Shown: positions 27,532 to 36,233, numbered from the stretch's first letter. The stretch: 64,000 nt of DNA from Paenibacillus radicis (ex Xue et al. 2023) (GCF_024722015.1 NZ_JANQBD010000024.1:62001-126000), one strand, 5' to 3'. The notes: generated by a model not told the origin, from the sequence alone. Program-made: numbers and translations.

Positions 27532-29910
27532 ATGAAAAAGAGTCTATCTATCCTATTATCTGCATCTATAGCGTTCTCCATGCTGTCATCCTTCGCTTAC
27601 GGTGCTGGTAAGTCATCTGCTGATTTTACTGATCTGCAAAATTTGGATGCCGCATCGAAAATCAAATTCGATGCTTTGATTTCAGCGGGCATATTCGATG
27701 GAGTTGGCGACAGCACCTTTGGTTTGAAGGATAAAATGAACCGCGCTCAGTTCGCCAAGGCTGCAGCCTTGATCTTCGGATTGCCAGTGGATGCGTCTGT
27801 AAAGATCTCCAGCTTCAGCGACGTGCTTGCGGACGATCCTGCCAACGGATATGCGTTGCCCTACATTGAAGCACTTAAAAAGGCTAATCTCACTGAAGGC
27901 TTCGGAGCAGATTCGTACAATCCTGCCGGAGAAGTGACTAAAGAGCAGCTTGCTGCTTTCCTGATCCGCGGATTGAATAAGGAAGCTGAAGCTAAAGCCA
28001 TTCAGGGCGTAAATGACGATACAGTTTCTGGCTGGGCAACAGGTTATGCCGCTCTTGCTATCCAATTAAAGCTTATGGATAAAGCCGTTGACGGTACGTT
28101 TGGAGGCACTTCAGCAGCAACCCGTGAGCTGCTGGTCACCTCCTCATACGAAGCGAAGCAGCAGTATATTCCGGCATCCGGAGATAATAAGGGTGGAGAT
28201 ACAGCAGGAGGCGTATCCGGCGAAGGACAGCTACTGGCCGTTGATATGCCCAGCTATTATTTGACAGAGAACACTCAGGCGCAAGTTAAAGGCGTATTGC
28301 AGGAAAAAACGGCAAATGGCTGGCAACTGGGAGCATCTATTAAGCTTACCAATACTTCAAGCTCAACAGTTCGTATACCTGATTATGAGCTTCGGGTAAA
28401 AGCCTCGGACGGTACGGTTTATACGCTTAAAGCAAGCTCAGACAAACCTGTCTCTATTGCTCCCCAAAGCGTTGTGGAATTGAGCTATATGACGCAAGTT
28501 GATAAAAATACAGACTTCCAATTGACCAACCTGCTATGGGTTCATGTCGATGATGAAGTGTATCCTAAGCTGGAGACGGTACTGGCCGATGCTCCAATTG
28601 ATTCGATAGTGTGGCATGGTGCTGATGCTGCCATCCAAGAGCCGTCCTTAATGGGGAATTGGGGTGCTGCATTCACGATTCCGGGAGAAACCTCCGCTTT
28701 GCAATATGCAGCAACAAACGTAACCAAACAGTTTACCGGGCAAGCTCCGACCTATATCATACAGCTAAGAGTGAAAAACACGGGTAAAAATGCAGCAGCC
28801 GTGCCTGATTTTACTTTGAGCGGTAAGGCGGAAGGGCGTTCATTTGTTGGGAAAAGAATTGAGCAGGCCTCTATTAAGCTGAATGCTGGAGAGCAAAAAT
28901 ATATTAATTATGCCATTACAACAGACTCGGATGCTCAATTGACCGCTTTTTATGTTCTTTCCGCCCATTCATTTTTACAGCAAGGAATGAATGCCCCGAT
29001 TCAGTTCTATACAGGCAGGATTGGAGTAAAGCTTCCTGGTCCTGGGCAGACGGGAGCAGGTATGCCGCAATATGAAATTGGCAAGCCTATCGCTATAGAT
29101 TCATTAAGCAAAACTGTGAATCCGCAAATGGAGGTAGCTCTGCAGGATTTCGGTTGGTTTGAAAATGACGGACAAAGCTATAAAACAGCCGTAGCGAAGA
29201 TCAAATTCACCAACAAAAGCAGCAGTACGATTCCAGTGCCGGTTTTGGGAGCAGATATTGTATCCAGTAACGGGACTGTCTATGACGGAACAAACATTGC
29301 AAGCACGGTAAAAGATGTTCTTCCTGGCATGGGTGCAGTAGGTACGTACACGTTCATCGTTCCTAAAACTGAGGAAGCTAATCAGTTCACCTTCCGTTTA
29401 ATGGAGCAGCAAGGCCAGCAAGTTCAACAACAAGGGCAAGCGGCGTCTGAACAAGCACAAACACAGCAATCCTATAAAATGCCGATAGCCCAAGTCAATG
29501 TAACGATAAAAACATTGAATCAGGCAGGTAATGTATATTCGTTCTATCCTTACGAGCTGCAAATGGATAGCTTTAATATTACCAACTTTGCAGCAAAAAA
29601 TGGGGTAACCAATTCCTATGGGTACAGCTATAAGCTGGAGATGGGTCTAAACATCAAAACAACGGATGCAGTGTTAGCTGATCCGTCTAATCCGAAGCTA
29701 TTATTCCAGCTGGAAGGTCCAGATGGCAAGCTTTTGGGCTCCAAAACGTATTCTCTTGGGGGAGATACCCGTCTAATGAGCGGTAACCAGTCCGTTATGT
29801 TCGATAATGCGGCAGATACACTGGAATCTCCGGTTACGGCCAAAGTTTACGAGATTGTTAGCACGCCAAATGGAGACGCAAGACGTTTATTAGGAACATT
29901 AAAAGATTAA
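27532..29910 (+). CDS. SLH-domain wall protein in the RND operon
   Basis: A 792-aa secreted protein. The signal peptide (1-24) and three SLH domains (about 30-215) closely match the N-terminus of the S-layer protein at 14741, with tetrads NRAQ, TKEQ and TREL. The remaining 570 residues form three or four beta-rich modules. Recurring segments are IKLTNTSSSTVRIPDYEL, LRVKNTGKNAAAVPDFTL and IKFTNKSSSTIPVPVLG, resembling DUF4352/FxLYD-type domains. A Gln-rich linker is near 625-645. The gene starts 36 bases after the adaptor gene, with GGGAGGAA before the ATG, and ends at a shared terminator. Its function is unknown; it may form the wall-side part of the pump. Confidence 0.85.
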   Translation: MKKSLSILLSASIAFSMLSSFAYGAGKSSADFTDLQNLDAASKIKFDALISAGIFDGVGDSTFGLKDKMNRAQFAKAAALIFGLPVDASVKISSFSDVLADDPANGYALPYIEALKKANLTEGFGADSYNPAGEVTKEQLAAFLIRGLNKEAEAKAIQGVNDDTVSGWATGYAALAIQLKLMDKAVDGTFGGTSAATRELLVTSSYEAKQQYIPASGDNKGGDTAGGVSGEGQLLAVDMPSYYLTENTQAQVKGVLQEKTANGWQLGASIKLTNTSSSTVRIPDYELRVKASDGTVYTLKASSDKPVSIAPQSVVELSYMTQVDKNTDFQLTNLLWVHVDDEVYPKLETVLADAPIDSIVWHGADAAIQEPSLMGNWGAAFTIPGETSALQYAATNVTKQFTGQAPTYIIQLRVKNTGKNAAAVPDFTLSGKAEGRSFVGKRIEQASIKLNAGEQKYINYAITTDSDAQLTAFYVLSAHSFLQQGMNAPIQFYTGRIGVKLPGPGQTGAGMPQYEIGKPIAIDSLSKTVNPQMEVALQDFGWFENDGQSYKTAVAKIKFTNKSSSTIPVPVLGADIVSSNGTVYDGTNIASTVKDVLPGMGAVGTYTFIVPKTEEANQFTFRLMEQQGQQVQQQGQAASEQAQTQQSYKMPIAQVNVTIKTLNQAGNVYSFYPYELQMDSFNITNFAAKNGVTNSYGYSYKLEMGLNIKTTDAVLADPSNPKLLFQLEGPDGKLLGSKTYSLGGDTRLMSGNQSVMFDNAADTLESPVTAKVYEIVSTPNGDARRLLGTLKD

Positions 29911-29933
29911 TAGCCAATCACCATTGAATATTC

Positions 29934-29969
29934 GAAACGCCTCAGGGGTACTTATCCCTGAGGCGTTTC
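29934..29969. terminator. Bidirectional terminator
   Basis: GAAACGCCTCAGGG (29934-29947) pairs perfectly with CCCTGAGGCGTTTC (29956-29969), between the convergent SLH and lipoprotein genes. Confidence 0.9.
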
Positions 29970-29976
29970 ATTATGA

Positions 29977-30414
29977 TTACAATCCTAGATCTTTAATTCG
30001 ATTGAGTAAGCTCGTTATATCATTAATTGTAGTGATTATTTGTGAGTTTTGGAGTTTATCAAGTGTTAGATGACCATTTTCCACCGCTTTATTTATCTCT
30101 TGTAATAATACTTTATTTTTGTCAACCAATTGTTGATGAATATCTTTTGCAATGGAAGGGGCATTTATCAGATTAAATTGTTCCAGTTCTTTTTTTATTC
30201 GGTTTAATTGCTTTTCCAGTTCCTGTTTAGCTTCTGGATTCAAGGCAGCATCTTTAATCATTTGTGGCGCTTGTTCTGCAAATTTACTCAATTTATTTAT
30301 GTGTTCCGTAGCTTGATTTACATAGTCTAATGAGTTACTCGCGCCCTCAATTAAAGAACATGCACTTAACATCGTGGAAGAAATAATTAAAAATAGTAAC
30401 ATCCATTTTCTCAT
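29977..30414 (-). CDS. Small lipoprotein, DUF6376-like
   Basis: A 145-aa protein with a signal sequence and lipobox (MLSAC, Cys at residue 19), so it is predicted to sit on the outer membrane face. The mature part is almost entirely helical and charged, with segments such as SLDYVNQATEHINKLSKFAE and PEAKQELEKQLNRIKKELEQ. Its layout matches what I recall of Bacillales DUF6376 lipoproteins; no function is known to me. It is transcribed alone, convergent with the SLH gene. The site before the ATG is AAGGAAG (30425-30431), 10 bases upstream. Confidence 0.75.
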   Translation of the reverse strand: MRKWMLLFLIISSTMLSACSLIEGASNSLDYVNQATEHINKLSKFAEQAPQMIKDAALNPEAKQELEKQLNRIKKELEQFNLINAPSIAKDIHQQLVDKNKVLLQEINKAVENGHLTLDKLQNSQIITTINDITSLLNRIKDLGL

Positions 30415-30616
30415 ATTATTATCACTTCCTTTTCAGTTATTTTCCTACAGAAATAAATTTTTGTTATTGTTTTATTACGTATTTCTAGAAAAAAAGGTTT
30501 CAAATAGTACATCTGCTGAGTCCTCTAGGTTTTTTATTCATATACTGATTCCATGTAAAAATATTACAGTTGAAGCTGTATGCAATTATTCAGCAAGCCC
30601 ATGGGGAGTGACAGTT

Positions 30617-30793
30617 GTGGATGATCAACACAAAAACTTTAAGGATATTCATTGGGATCCTACCTGTTATTTGTGGAATGAGCCTGGGGATTGGAATCGA
30701 ATAAAGAGGATAATTGCTGTAGGTGTTCTTACTGCGAGACATCCTGAACCTTTAACCAAGCATAATAAAGCAGGTGGGAACATTCATGTTTGA
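30617..30793 (+). CDS. Possible small protein upstream of the aminotransferase
   Basis: A 58-codon frame with a GTG start at 30617 and a GGGGAG site 8 bases upstream. The product starts VDDQHKNFKDIHWDPTCYLW and is rich in Trp, His and Asn. Its stop overlaps the start of the aminotransferase gene by 8 bases, which suggests translational coupling. The same frame is open from 30374 but lacks a convincing earlier start, and that region is antisense to the lipoprotein gene. I do not recognise a family. It may be a small real gene or the 3' remnant of a longer one. Confidence 0.35.
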   Translation: MDDQHKNFKDIHWDPTCYLWNEPGDWNRIKRIIAVGVLTARHPEPLTKHNKAGGNIHV

Positions 30794-31898
30794 GATCCCC
30801 TTTCTTAAGCCTAAGCTGGTTGTAAAAGAAGATTATATGGGCTATTTGAAACAGATTGATGATTCAAGATCCTACACTAATTATGGTGCCTTGAATACAT
30901 GGTTTGAGCAGCGTCTTATTCAAGAGCTTTTTGAAGGTCAAGGCAGCGCAGTAACTGTCAATAACGCAACAACAGGACTTATATTGGCTATTACCCAAAT
31001 AAAGCGCCCTGGTAAATACGCTTTAATGCCCAGCTTTACTTTCGCCGCAACTCCACTTGCTGCCATGTGGTGTGGCTTGGAGCCTTATTTTATAGATGTA
31101 TGCGAAAAGGATTGGTGCATGAACGAAGAGCTGCTTGAGAAAGAAATCACTCGACTGGGAGATGGAGTCGCAGTGGTCATCCCCTATGCCGCATTCGGAA
31201 CCAACCTGGATATCAGCTATTATCAAGCCCTGCAAGATCGTGGTATCCCCGTAGTCATCGATGCTGCGGCAAGTGTGGGGTCTAGGCTGACTACCCACTT
31301 TGGTCAAGGATTTACAGGCGCAGTTGTTTTTAGCTTCCATGCAACGAAGGGCTTTGGTATTGGTGAGGGCGGGCTTATTTACAGCAGCGATAAAGAGATG
31401 ATCAACAGAATACGACAAGCATCAAACTTCGGCTTCAGTGAAGAACGGGAATCCAAACAAATGGGTATCAACGGTAAATTGTCGGAATACGCAGCTGCCA
31501 TCGGACTCGCTACTCTCGACGTGTTCGAACTGAAGAAGCAAAAGCGTGAGCAGGTTTTTGAATGGTACATGGAAGGGCTAGAGCATCTAGGACTGCTGGA
31601 GCAAGGATGGCGGCTGCAAGAAGTAAGAGGGAGTGTTGCGTATTCTTTCCTCTCTTTGTTATGTCCTGAGCAGTTCATCAACTCCTATTTCGTTCAAAAG
31701 CTAGCCGCACAGGGGGTTCAAACTCGTACTTATTTTGCCCCGTCCTGCCATGAACAGACCCTATTCAAGTCTTACAATCGAACATCTCTTCATGTAACAG
31801 AACAAATCTGCAGGCGAATCATCAATTTGCCGTTATGGGAAGACATGAACCAGGGCCATGTGCAAAAAATTGTGCGAGGGCTAATATATGAAGGATAA
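30786..31898 (+). CDS. DegT/DnrJ/EryC1/StrS-family aminotransferase
   Basis: A 370-aa PLP enzyme of the sugar aminotransferase family, which transfers an amino group to a nucleotide-linked keto-sugar. The N-terminal FLKPKLV and NATTGLILAI segments match the family. The PLP region has DAAASVGS, and the Schiff-base Lys is Lys188 in FSFHATKGFGIGEGG. The ATG at 30786 follows AGGTGGG; a GTG four codons earlier lies inside that site. It overlaps the acyltransferase gene by 11 bases. The pair resembles PglE/PglD-type enzymes that make N-acylated amino sugars for surface glycans, but no other pathway gene lies nearby. Confidence 0.88.
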   Translation: MFEIPFLKPKLVVKEDYMGYLKQIDDSRSYTNYGALNTWFEQRLIQELFEGQGSAVTVNNATTGLILAITQIKRPGKYALMPSFTFAATPLAAMWCGLEPYFIDVCEKDWCMNEELLEKEITRLGDGVAVVIPYAAFGTNLDISYYQALQDRGIPVVIDAAASVGSRLTTHFGQGFTGAVVFSFHATKGFGIGEGGLIYSSDKEMINRIRQASNFGFSEERESKQMGINGKLSEYAAAIGLATLDVFELKKQKREQVFEWYMEGLEHLGLLEQGWRLQEVRGSVAYSFLSLLCPEQFINSYFVQKLAAQGVQTRTYFAPSCHEQTLFKSYNRTSLHVTEQICRRIINLPLWEDMNQGHVQKIVRGLIYEG

Positions 31899-32529
31899 CC
31901 AGCTTGTCATCTGGGGATGCGGAGGGATGGGCAGGGAGGTTAACCATCTATGTGAGCTGCTTGGATATGAAGTAGTAGGCTTTCTCGATGAGAGGTTGGA
32001 CATGCGCGGCCAAATAGTTGATGACATACCGGTGCTAGGTGATTTGCCGGATATTATGCATCTGCGGGATCAATTAAAGGTCGTTTGTGCTGGTGTCGGG
32101 AGTCCTCAATTAAAGAAAAGGCTTGTTCAGAAAACGAGAGATTACGGTTTTTCTTTAGCAGAAACCATTGTGCATCCAGCAGTACAGCTTTCCAGAAAAA
32201 TACACTTGGGTATCGGGTCCATCCTATGTGCAGGTACCATCTTAACGATCAATGTCCACATTGGTCATTTTGTTATCGTTAACAGCGGTGTAACCTTAGC
32301 CCATGATGTCAAAATTTGCGATTACGCTACGATTTCTCCGGGAGTTCATATAAGTGGAAATGTCACAGTGGAGGAAGGCGCTTTTATTGGTACGGGATCA
32401 GCTCTGCGCGAGAAAATTACGATAGGTCCTTGGTCGATGATAGGCGGAGGAGCATTTGTAAAAGATGATGTGCCTGGGGGAGTCTTATATGCCGGGGTTC
32501 CTGCGGTGTTCAAAAAAAAATTGATTTAG
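31888..32529 (+). CDS. NeuD/PglD-family sugar O- or N-acyltransferase
   Basis: A 213-aa protein with an N-terminal nucleotide-sugar-binding fold (VIWGCGGMGREVNHL, about residues 6-20) and a C-terminal left-handed beta-helix of hexapeptide repeats (about 95-210). The proposed catalytic His lies in the GVTLAHDVKICDYATISPG segment. This two-part layout is typical of NeuD and PglD, which acetylate amino sugars with acetyl-CoA. The ATG at 31888 lies within the end of the aminotransferase gene, so the two are co-translated and probably act in sequence on one sugar. Confidence 0.88.
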   Translation: MKDNQLVIWGCGGMGREVNHLCELLGYEVVGFLDERLDMRGQIVDDIPVLGDLPDIMHLRDQLKVVCAGVGSPQLKKRLVQKTRDYGFSLAETIVHPAVQLSRKIHLGIGSILCAGTILTINVHIGHFVIVNSGVTLAHDVKICDYATISPGVHISGNVTVEEGAFIGTGSALREKITIGPWSMIGGGAFVKDDVPGGVLYAGVPAVFKKKLI

Positions 32530-32594
32530 TTGGAGGCAGTCATCTAATCGGTGCTTCACAGTAATGGGAATTGAGTATCCATTACTGCAAGACG

Positions 32595-32623
32595 GCGAGA
32601 AGGAATAGCCTTCTCGCTTATTT
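32595..32623 (+). terminator. Terminator after the acyltransferase gene
   Basis: GCGAGAAGG (32595-32603) pairs with CCTTCTCGC (32609-32617), followed by TTATTT. A second hairpin, CAGTAATGG/CCATTACTG, lies just before it at 32559-32587. Confidence 0.8.
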
Positions 32624-32672
32624 GCTGTTCAAGGGCATAGGGTGATGACTCTGACAGGAGAAGTTAAACAAC

Positions 32673-33434
32673 CTAATGCCCTGTAATAACCTCAATGCCG
32701 AGATGCTGGATACTTTGGATTATTGCTTCATCCGTTTGATGGTTGGTGATTAAAGTATCCATTTCGTTCAGTTCGGCAAACGAAATAAGAGCCGTCCGGC
32801 CGAATTTGGTATGGTCGGCAAGCAGAACCTTTCTATGTGATGATTTAATCATCCGCTTCTTCAGCTCCGCTTCTTCCCGATGAAAGATGGACAACCCTCT
32901 CTCCAGATCAACTCCGGAACATCCCAAAAAGGCGATATCCACATTCAGCTCACCCATCATGCTGAGAGCACTGGGGCCGATGATCGTGTACGTGCTTTTT
33001 CTACGATAACCGCCAAGGATACACAGCTCGATGTCATTGCTGTCAGCTAGAGCCGTAGCGATGTTGGTATCATTCGTAATTACTGTAAGGGATCGGTGCT
33101 GCATGAGTTTGGCAAGCTCCAAAGTAGTAGAGCCTGCATCCAGCAGCACGACCTGCCCATCCTCTATGAGCTTGTAAGCAGCAGCGGCAATCTGCTCCTT
33201 TTCCCCGTATTGTCTCGTTCTTCTCTTGTGAATGGGCAGCATAGATTCCGAATGATCAATGAGCACGGCTCCTCCATGAACCCTTTTCAAAAATCCCTTT
33301 TCCTCCAGCTTCTCCAAATCTTCACGAATTGTTTTTTCACTAACCTGCAAAGATTTGCTTATTTCAGAAACTTTTATAGATCCTGTGCTATTTAAAAACT
33401 CTACAATTTTAGTATGTCTGACATCAGATAACAT
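32673..33434 (-). CDS. DeoR-family transcriptional regulator
   Basis: A 253-aa regulator with an N-terminal winged helix (about residues 6-58) covering KVSEISKSLQVSEKTIREDL and KRVHGGAVL. A C-terminal sugar-phosphate sensing domain follows, with LDAGSTTLELAKLM, ITNDTNIATAL and GGYRRKSTYTIIGPSAL. DeoR members usually repress sugar catabolic genes until a phosphorylated intermediate binds. It is divergent from an SDR dehydrogenase gene. Two GTTCGAA elements 30 bp apart lie between them and are plausible operators. The inducer is unknown. Confidence 0.88.
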   Translation of the reverse strand: MLSDVRHTKIVEFLNSTGSIKVSEISKSLQVSEKTIREDLEKLEEKGFLKRVHGGAVLIDHSESMLPIHKRRTRQYGEKEQIAAAAYKLIEDGQVVLLDAGSTTLELAKLMQHRSLTVITNDTNIATALADSNDIELCILGGYRRKSTYTIIGPSALSMMGELNVDIAFLGCSGVDLERGLSIFHREEAELKKRMIKSSHRKVLLADHTKFGRTALISFAELNEMDTLITNHQTDEAIIQSIQHLGIEVITGH

Positions 33435-33477
33435 GGTCTCTCAACTCCAGGCGTGATTTCGGCTTTTATTTACAATG

Positions 33478-33528
33478 GTTCGAAAAGGTACATTTATGTT
33501 TGAAAAAGTTCGAATGTTATGGTACTGT
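33478..33528 (+). promoter_or_regulatory. SDR promoter with possible DeoR sites
   Basis: TTGAAA (33500-33505), 17 bases, TACTGT (33523-33528). GTTCGAA occurs at 33478-33484 and at 33508-33514; the second copy is inside the promoter spacer. Confidence 0.5.
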
Positions 33529-33627
33529 AGAAGTTAAGTATAACAAATCTTACTTTTAAAAGCGATATGGATTGTAGAAAGTACTAATTGGAACGAAATC
33601 AGAACAAATCGGAAGGGGAATAACAAA

Positions 33628-34398
33628 ATGAAGATTGATTTGAGTAATAAAGTAGCATTGGTAACCGGATCCGGGGGAGGCATTGGCCGAGCTATCGCTG
33701 TGGAATTGGGCGGCTGTGGTGCCAAAGTTGTGGTTCATTATCTGGGAAATCGTGATGGCGCCGAAGAAACGGCTAATGAAATACGCAAAGCTGGCGGGGA
33801 AGCGGTTGTTCTACAAGCGGATTTGACGGATTTGGAGCAAATTGAAAGATTGGTTTCAGAAGCTGAGAAAGCATTCGGCAGCGGCGGTCTTGATATTCTC
33901 GTTAATAATGCGGGCAACTTGGTGGAAAGACGCAGTATTGAAAACATGACCTATGAGCTGTACAAAGAAATAATGGACGTCAATGTGCTGTCCACTGTGT
34001 TTGTTACAAAAGCGGCAATTCCTGGTATGAAAGCAAGAGGAGCCGGTTCGATTATCAATATGAGCTCACTCGCTGCACATAATGGCGGTGGACCTGGATC
34101 CGGCATTTATGCTGCTTCCAAAGGAGCTGTACTTACATTAACCAAAAGCCTGGCAAAAGAATTGGCACCGAATGGCATTCGAGTGAATTGTATAGCACCG
34201 GGCTTTATTGAGGAAACGAAGTTTCATGCTACCTTTACATCAGAAGAAGGCAAACGTGCATCCATTGCAGGCATTCCGCTTGGACGCAGTGGAGTACCGC
34301 AGGATATCAGCGGCATTGTAGCTTATTTTGCTTCCTCTTACAGCTCGTTTATTACAGGAGAAACTTTCGAAATCAATGGTGGAAACTTCATGCGCTAA
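33628..34398 (+). CDS. Short-chain dehydrogenase/reductase (SDR)
   Basis: A 256-aa classical SDR. The nucleotide-binding motif is TGSGGGIG (residues 14-21) and NNAG lies near 91-94. The catalytic residues are Ser (INMSSLA), Tyr161 and Lys165 (YAASK). The AGLVNPG-like segment reads NCIAPGFIEETK. The C-terminal FEINGGNFMR end is typical of the FabG-like group. The ATG follows GGAAGGGG. It is divergent from a DeoR regulator, so a role in oxidising or reducing a sugar or polyol is more likely than fatty acid synthesis. The substrate cannot be assigned. Confidence 0.85.
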   Translation: MKIDLSNKVALVTGSGGGIGRAIAVELGGCGAKVVVHYLGNRDGAEETANEIRKAGGEAVVLQADLTDLEQIERLVSEAEKAFGSGGLDILVNNAGNLVERRSIENMTYELYKEIMDVNVLSTVFVTKAAIPGMKARGAGSIINMSSLAAHNGGGPGSGIYAASKGAVLTLTKSLAKELAPNGIRVNCIAPGFIEETKFHATFTSEEGKRASIAGIPLGRSGVPQDISGIVAYFASSYSSFITGETFEINGGNFMR

Positions 34399-34446
34399 GC
34401 GCTGCTGCATCAAGCAATAATTACTATCATCTTGCAAATGAGGATA

Positions 34447-34477
34447 GCTTTTGTCAAGCTGTTATGACAAAGGCTGT
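34447..34477 (+). terminator. Probable terminator after the SDR gene
   Basis: AGCTTTTGTCA pairs with TGACAAAGGCT (with G-T pairs), followed by a T-rich stretch. Confidence 0.6.
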
Positions 34478-34603
34478 TCTTTATTTATGTCCAGGATTAT
34501 TAAAAGGAGGGACTTGGTGGAATAATAACGAGTGTATTTTGTTAACACAAACACAACATGATTGGTAAAAAACACATTCCTGATCGGACAAAGGGAGGTT
34601 AAG

Positions 34604-34768
34604 ATGTGTATATATCCAACACAACGGATAATTTCGATAGAGAATGGGGCAGAAACTAATGAAAAAAGGGATGGTTGTCACATTGGCCTTCGCTTTGACA
34701 GCTGGCACAGTTGCGGGTTGCGGTGGAGAAACGAATCAAAAGTCTGGCGGCGCAGCCAAACAAGATGA
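34604..34768 (+). CDS. Possible upstream small frame overlapping the lipoprotein start
   Basis: A 54-codon frame whose ATG at 34604 has the strongest ribosome binding site in the region (GGGAGGTT, 34593-34600). It runs in another frame across the start of the binding-lipoprotein gene. The predicted peptide (MCIYPTQRIISIENGAETNE) has no recognisable family. It may be a regulatory leader frame that affects lipoprotein translation, or it may not be translated. Confidence 0.25.
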   Translation: MCIYPTQRIISIENGAETNEKRDGCHIGLRFDSWHSCGLRWRNESKVWRRSQTR

Positions 34769-36218
34769 AGTACAAAAGTTCTCCATGTCAATGACCACAA
34801 GCGGATTCAAATATGCTGAGAAAACAGCGGATGTTAACAAGGAAAAATGGGTGAATAAGCTGGAGGAGCTTTCAAAAGTAGATCTTGATCTCCGGATGAT
34901 CCCATTGAAAGATTTTGACCAAAAAATGTCGCTCATGTTTGCTTCCAACGATATACCTGATGTAGTCCAGAATGTTGGCGGCGCTACTACCAAGGGGATG
35001 TCCGGATCCGTAGAAGCTGGAGTCTTCATGCCTTTGGACGATTTGCTCAAGCAATATGCTCCAAACATAATGAAAGCGGTCCCAAAGGAAGCGTGGCAGG
35101 AAACGAGCTTCAACGGGAAAATTTACGGAATTCCATCGTGGCTATCCAATCCTTCTCGCCGGGCGACCTTCATCAGAACGGATCTGCTTGCCAAAACAGG
35201 GCTTCCAGCACCGAAAACTGTCGATGATTTTTTGAAGGTTATGAGAGCACTTAAAGCAAATGGGGTTGAGAACCCGTACCAAATGCGTGAAAACTTCAAG
35301 TATGCAGATACTATCCTGGGGGCCTATGATGTGCTTCCTGCTCAGTTTGAAGTAAAGGACGATCAAGTAGTACCTAAATTCTTCGATGTGGAGAATATGA
35401 CCAAAGCGCTTCAAACCTTCAAAACAATGTTTGATGAAGGCTTGATCCCGAAAGATTTTGCGTCTATCAGCTCATCGGATTATAACAAAAACATTGAAGC
35501 GGGCAAGGTAGGTATGTGGTCGGCCAATGCTCAAGGGTTGGCAGGTTATAGAAGCAAATTGAAGAACTTGGTAGCGGATGGGAAAATTGAGATTATTCCA
35601 TCTCCTCGCGGACCGGAAAATTTCGGCGGACATTTGCTCTACTCTAGCATTAATACTTCTTATTACATTAATAATAAAGTTTCGAAGGAAAAAGCGATCC
35701 GGATTATTCAGTTTTTCGAATGGATGCTAACACCCGAAGCTGAGAAATATTTCTCATTCGGAATTGAAGGCGAGACTTATACAATGGAGAATGGCAAAGT
35801 CAAATTCACGCCTCCGACAGCAACTGAGGCAATTGAAGAGGACCAATTCCGTGGTATGTTCTGGTTTGTACACGATACCGTATACAATAAAGCCAAAGAA
35901 GAGATGACAGAAGACGGGCGCGACATGATCAAATATTTTGATACCGTAGTTTCTAAGGAAGGTTTAGGTTCCATCCGTTTCGTACCGGCACTTGAAGCGT
36001 ACTCGAAATATCCGGATGTTGCACCTCAAGGCGACGATGTAGGACCTAAATTGATCATCGACCATATGGTCAAAATGATTTACGGCAAGGAGCCAATCTC
36101 AGACTGGCCGAAAGTAATCGAGGAATACAAAAATAAAGGCGGCAACGATATCCTGAAAGAAGCTACTGAGCGTTACAAGAAAGGCAATGGAGCCATCGTT
36201 ACTAAAAACATCAGCTAG
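34659..36218 (+). CDS. Sugar ABC transporter substrate-binding lipoprotein, module I
   Basis: A 519-aa extracellular solute-binding protein (LipO/YtcQ-like, family 1). The signal sequence ends in a lipobox (GTVAGC, Cys 21). An ATG five codons earlier (34644) is an alternative start. Sequence around NDIPDVVQNVGG, FIRTDLLAKTGLPAPKTVDD and MVKMIYGKEPISDWPKVIEE is nearly identical to the paralogue at 52929. It should deliver an oligosaccharide to permeases such as those at 41770-43626. A terminator follows it, ahead of its two-component genes, which allows higher expression of the binding protein than of the regulators. Confidence 0.9.
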   Translation: MKKGMVVTLAFALTAGTVAGCGGETNQKSGGAAKQDEVQKFSMSMTTSGFKYAEKTADVNKEKWVNKLEELSKVDLDLRMIPLKDFDQKMSLMFASNDIPDVVQNVGGATTKGMSGSVEAGVFMPLDDLLKQYAPNIMKAVPKEAWQETSFNGKIYGIPSWLSNPSRRATFIRTDLLAKTGLPAPKTVDDFLKVMRALKANGVENPYQMRENFKYADTILGAYDVLPAQFEVKDDQVVPKFFDVENMTKALQTFKTMFDEGLIPKDFASISSSDYNKNIEAGKVGMWSANAQGLAGYRSKLKNLVADGKIEIIPSPRGPENFGGHLLYSSINTSYYINNKVSKEKAIRIIQFFEWMLTPEAEKYFSFGIEGETYTMENGKVKFTPPTATEAIEEDQFRGMFWFVHDTVYNKAKEEMTEDGRDMIKYFDTVVSKEGLGSIRFVPALEAYSKYPDVAPQGDDVGPKLIIDHMVKMIYGKEPISDWPKVIEEYKNKGGNDILKEATERYKKGNGAIVTKNIS

Positions 36219-36233
36219 TTCAAAGAAATGGAA

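Noticed and set aside
34568..34620. AAAAACACA at 34568 as a fourth shared-architecture promoter
   Set aside because: The middle box is absent and no GTATGAT lies 43 bases downstream, so only one of the three elements is present.
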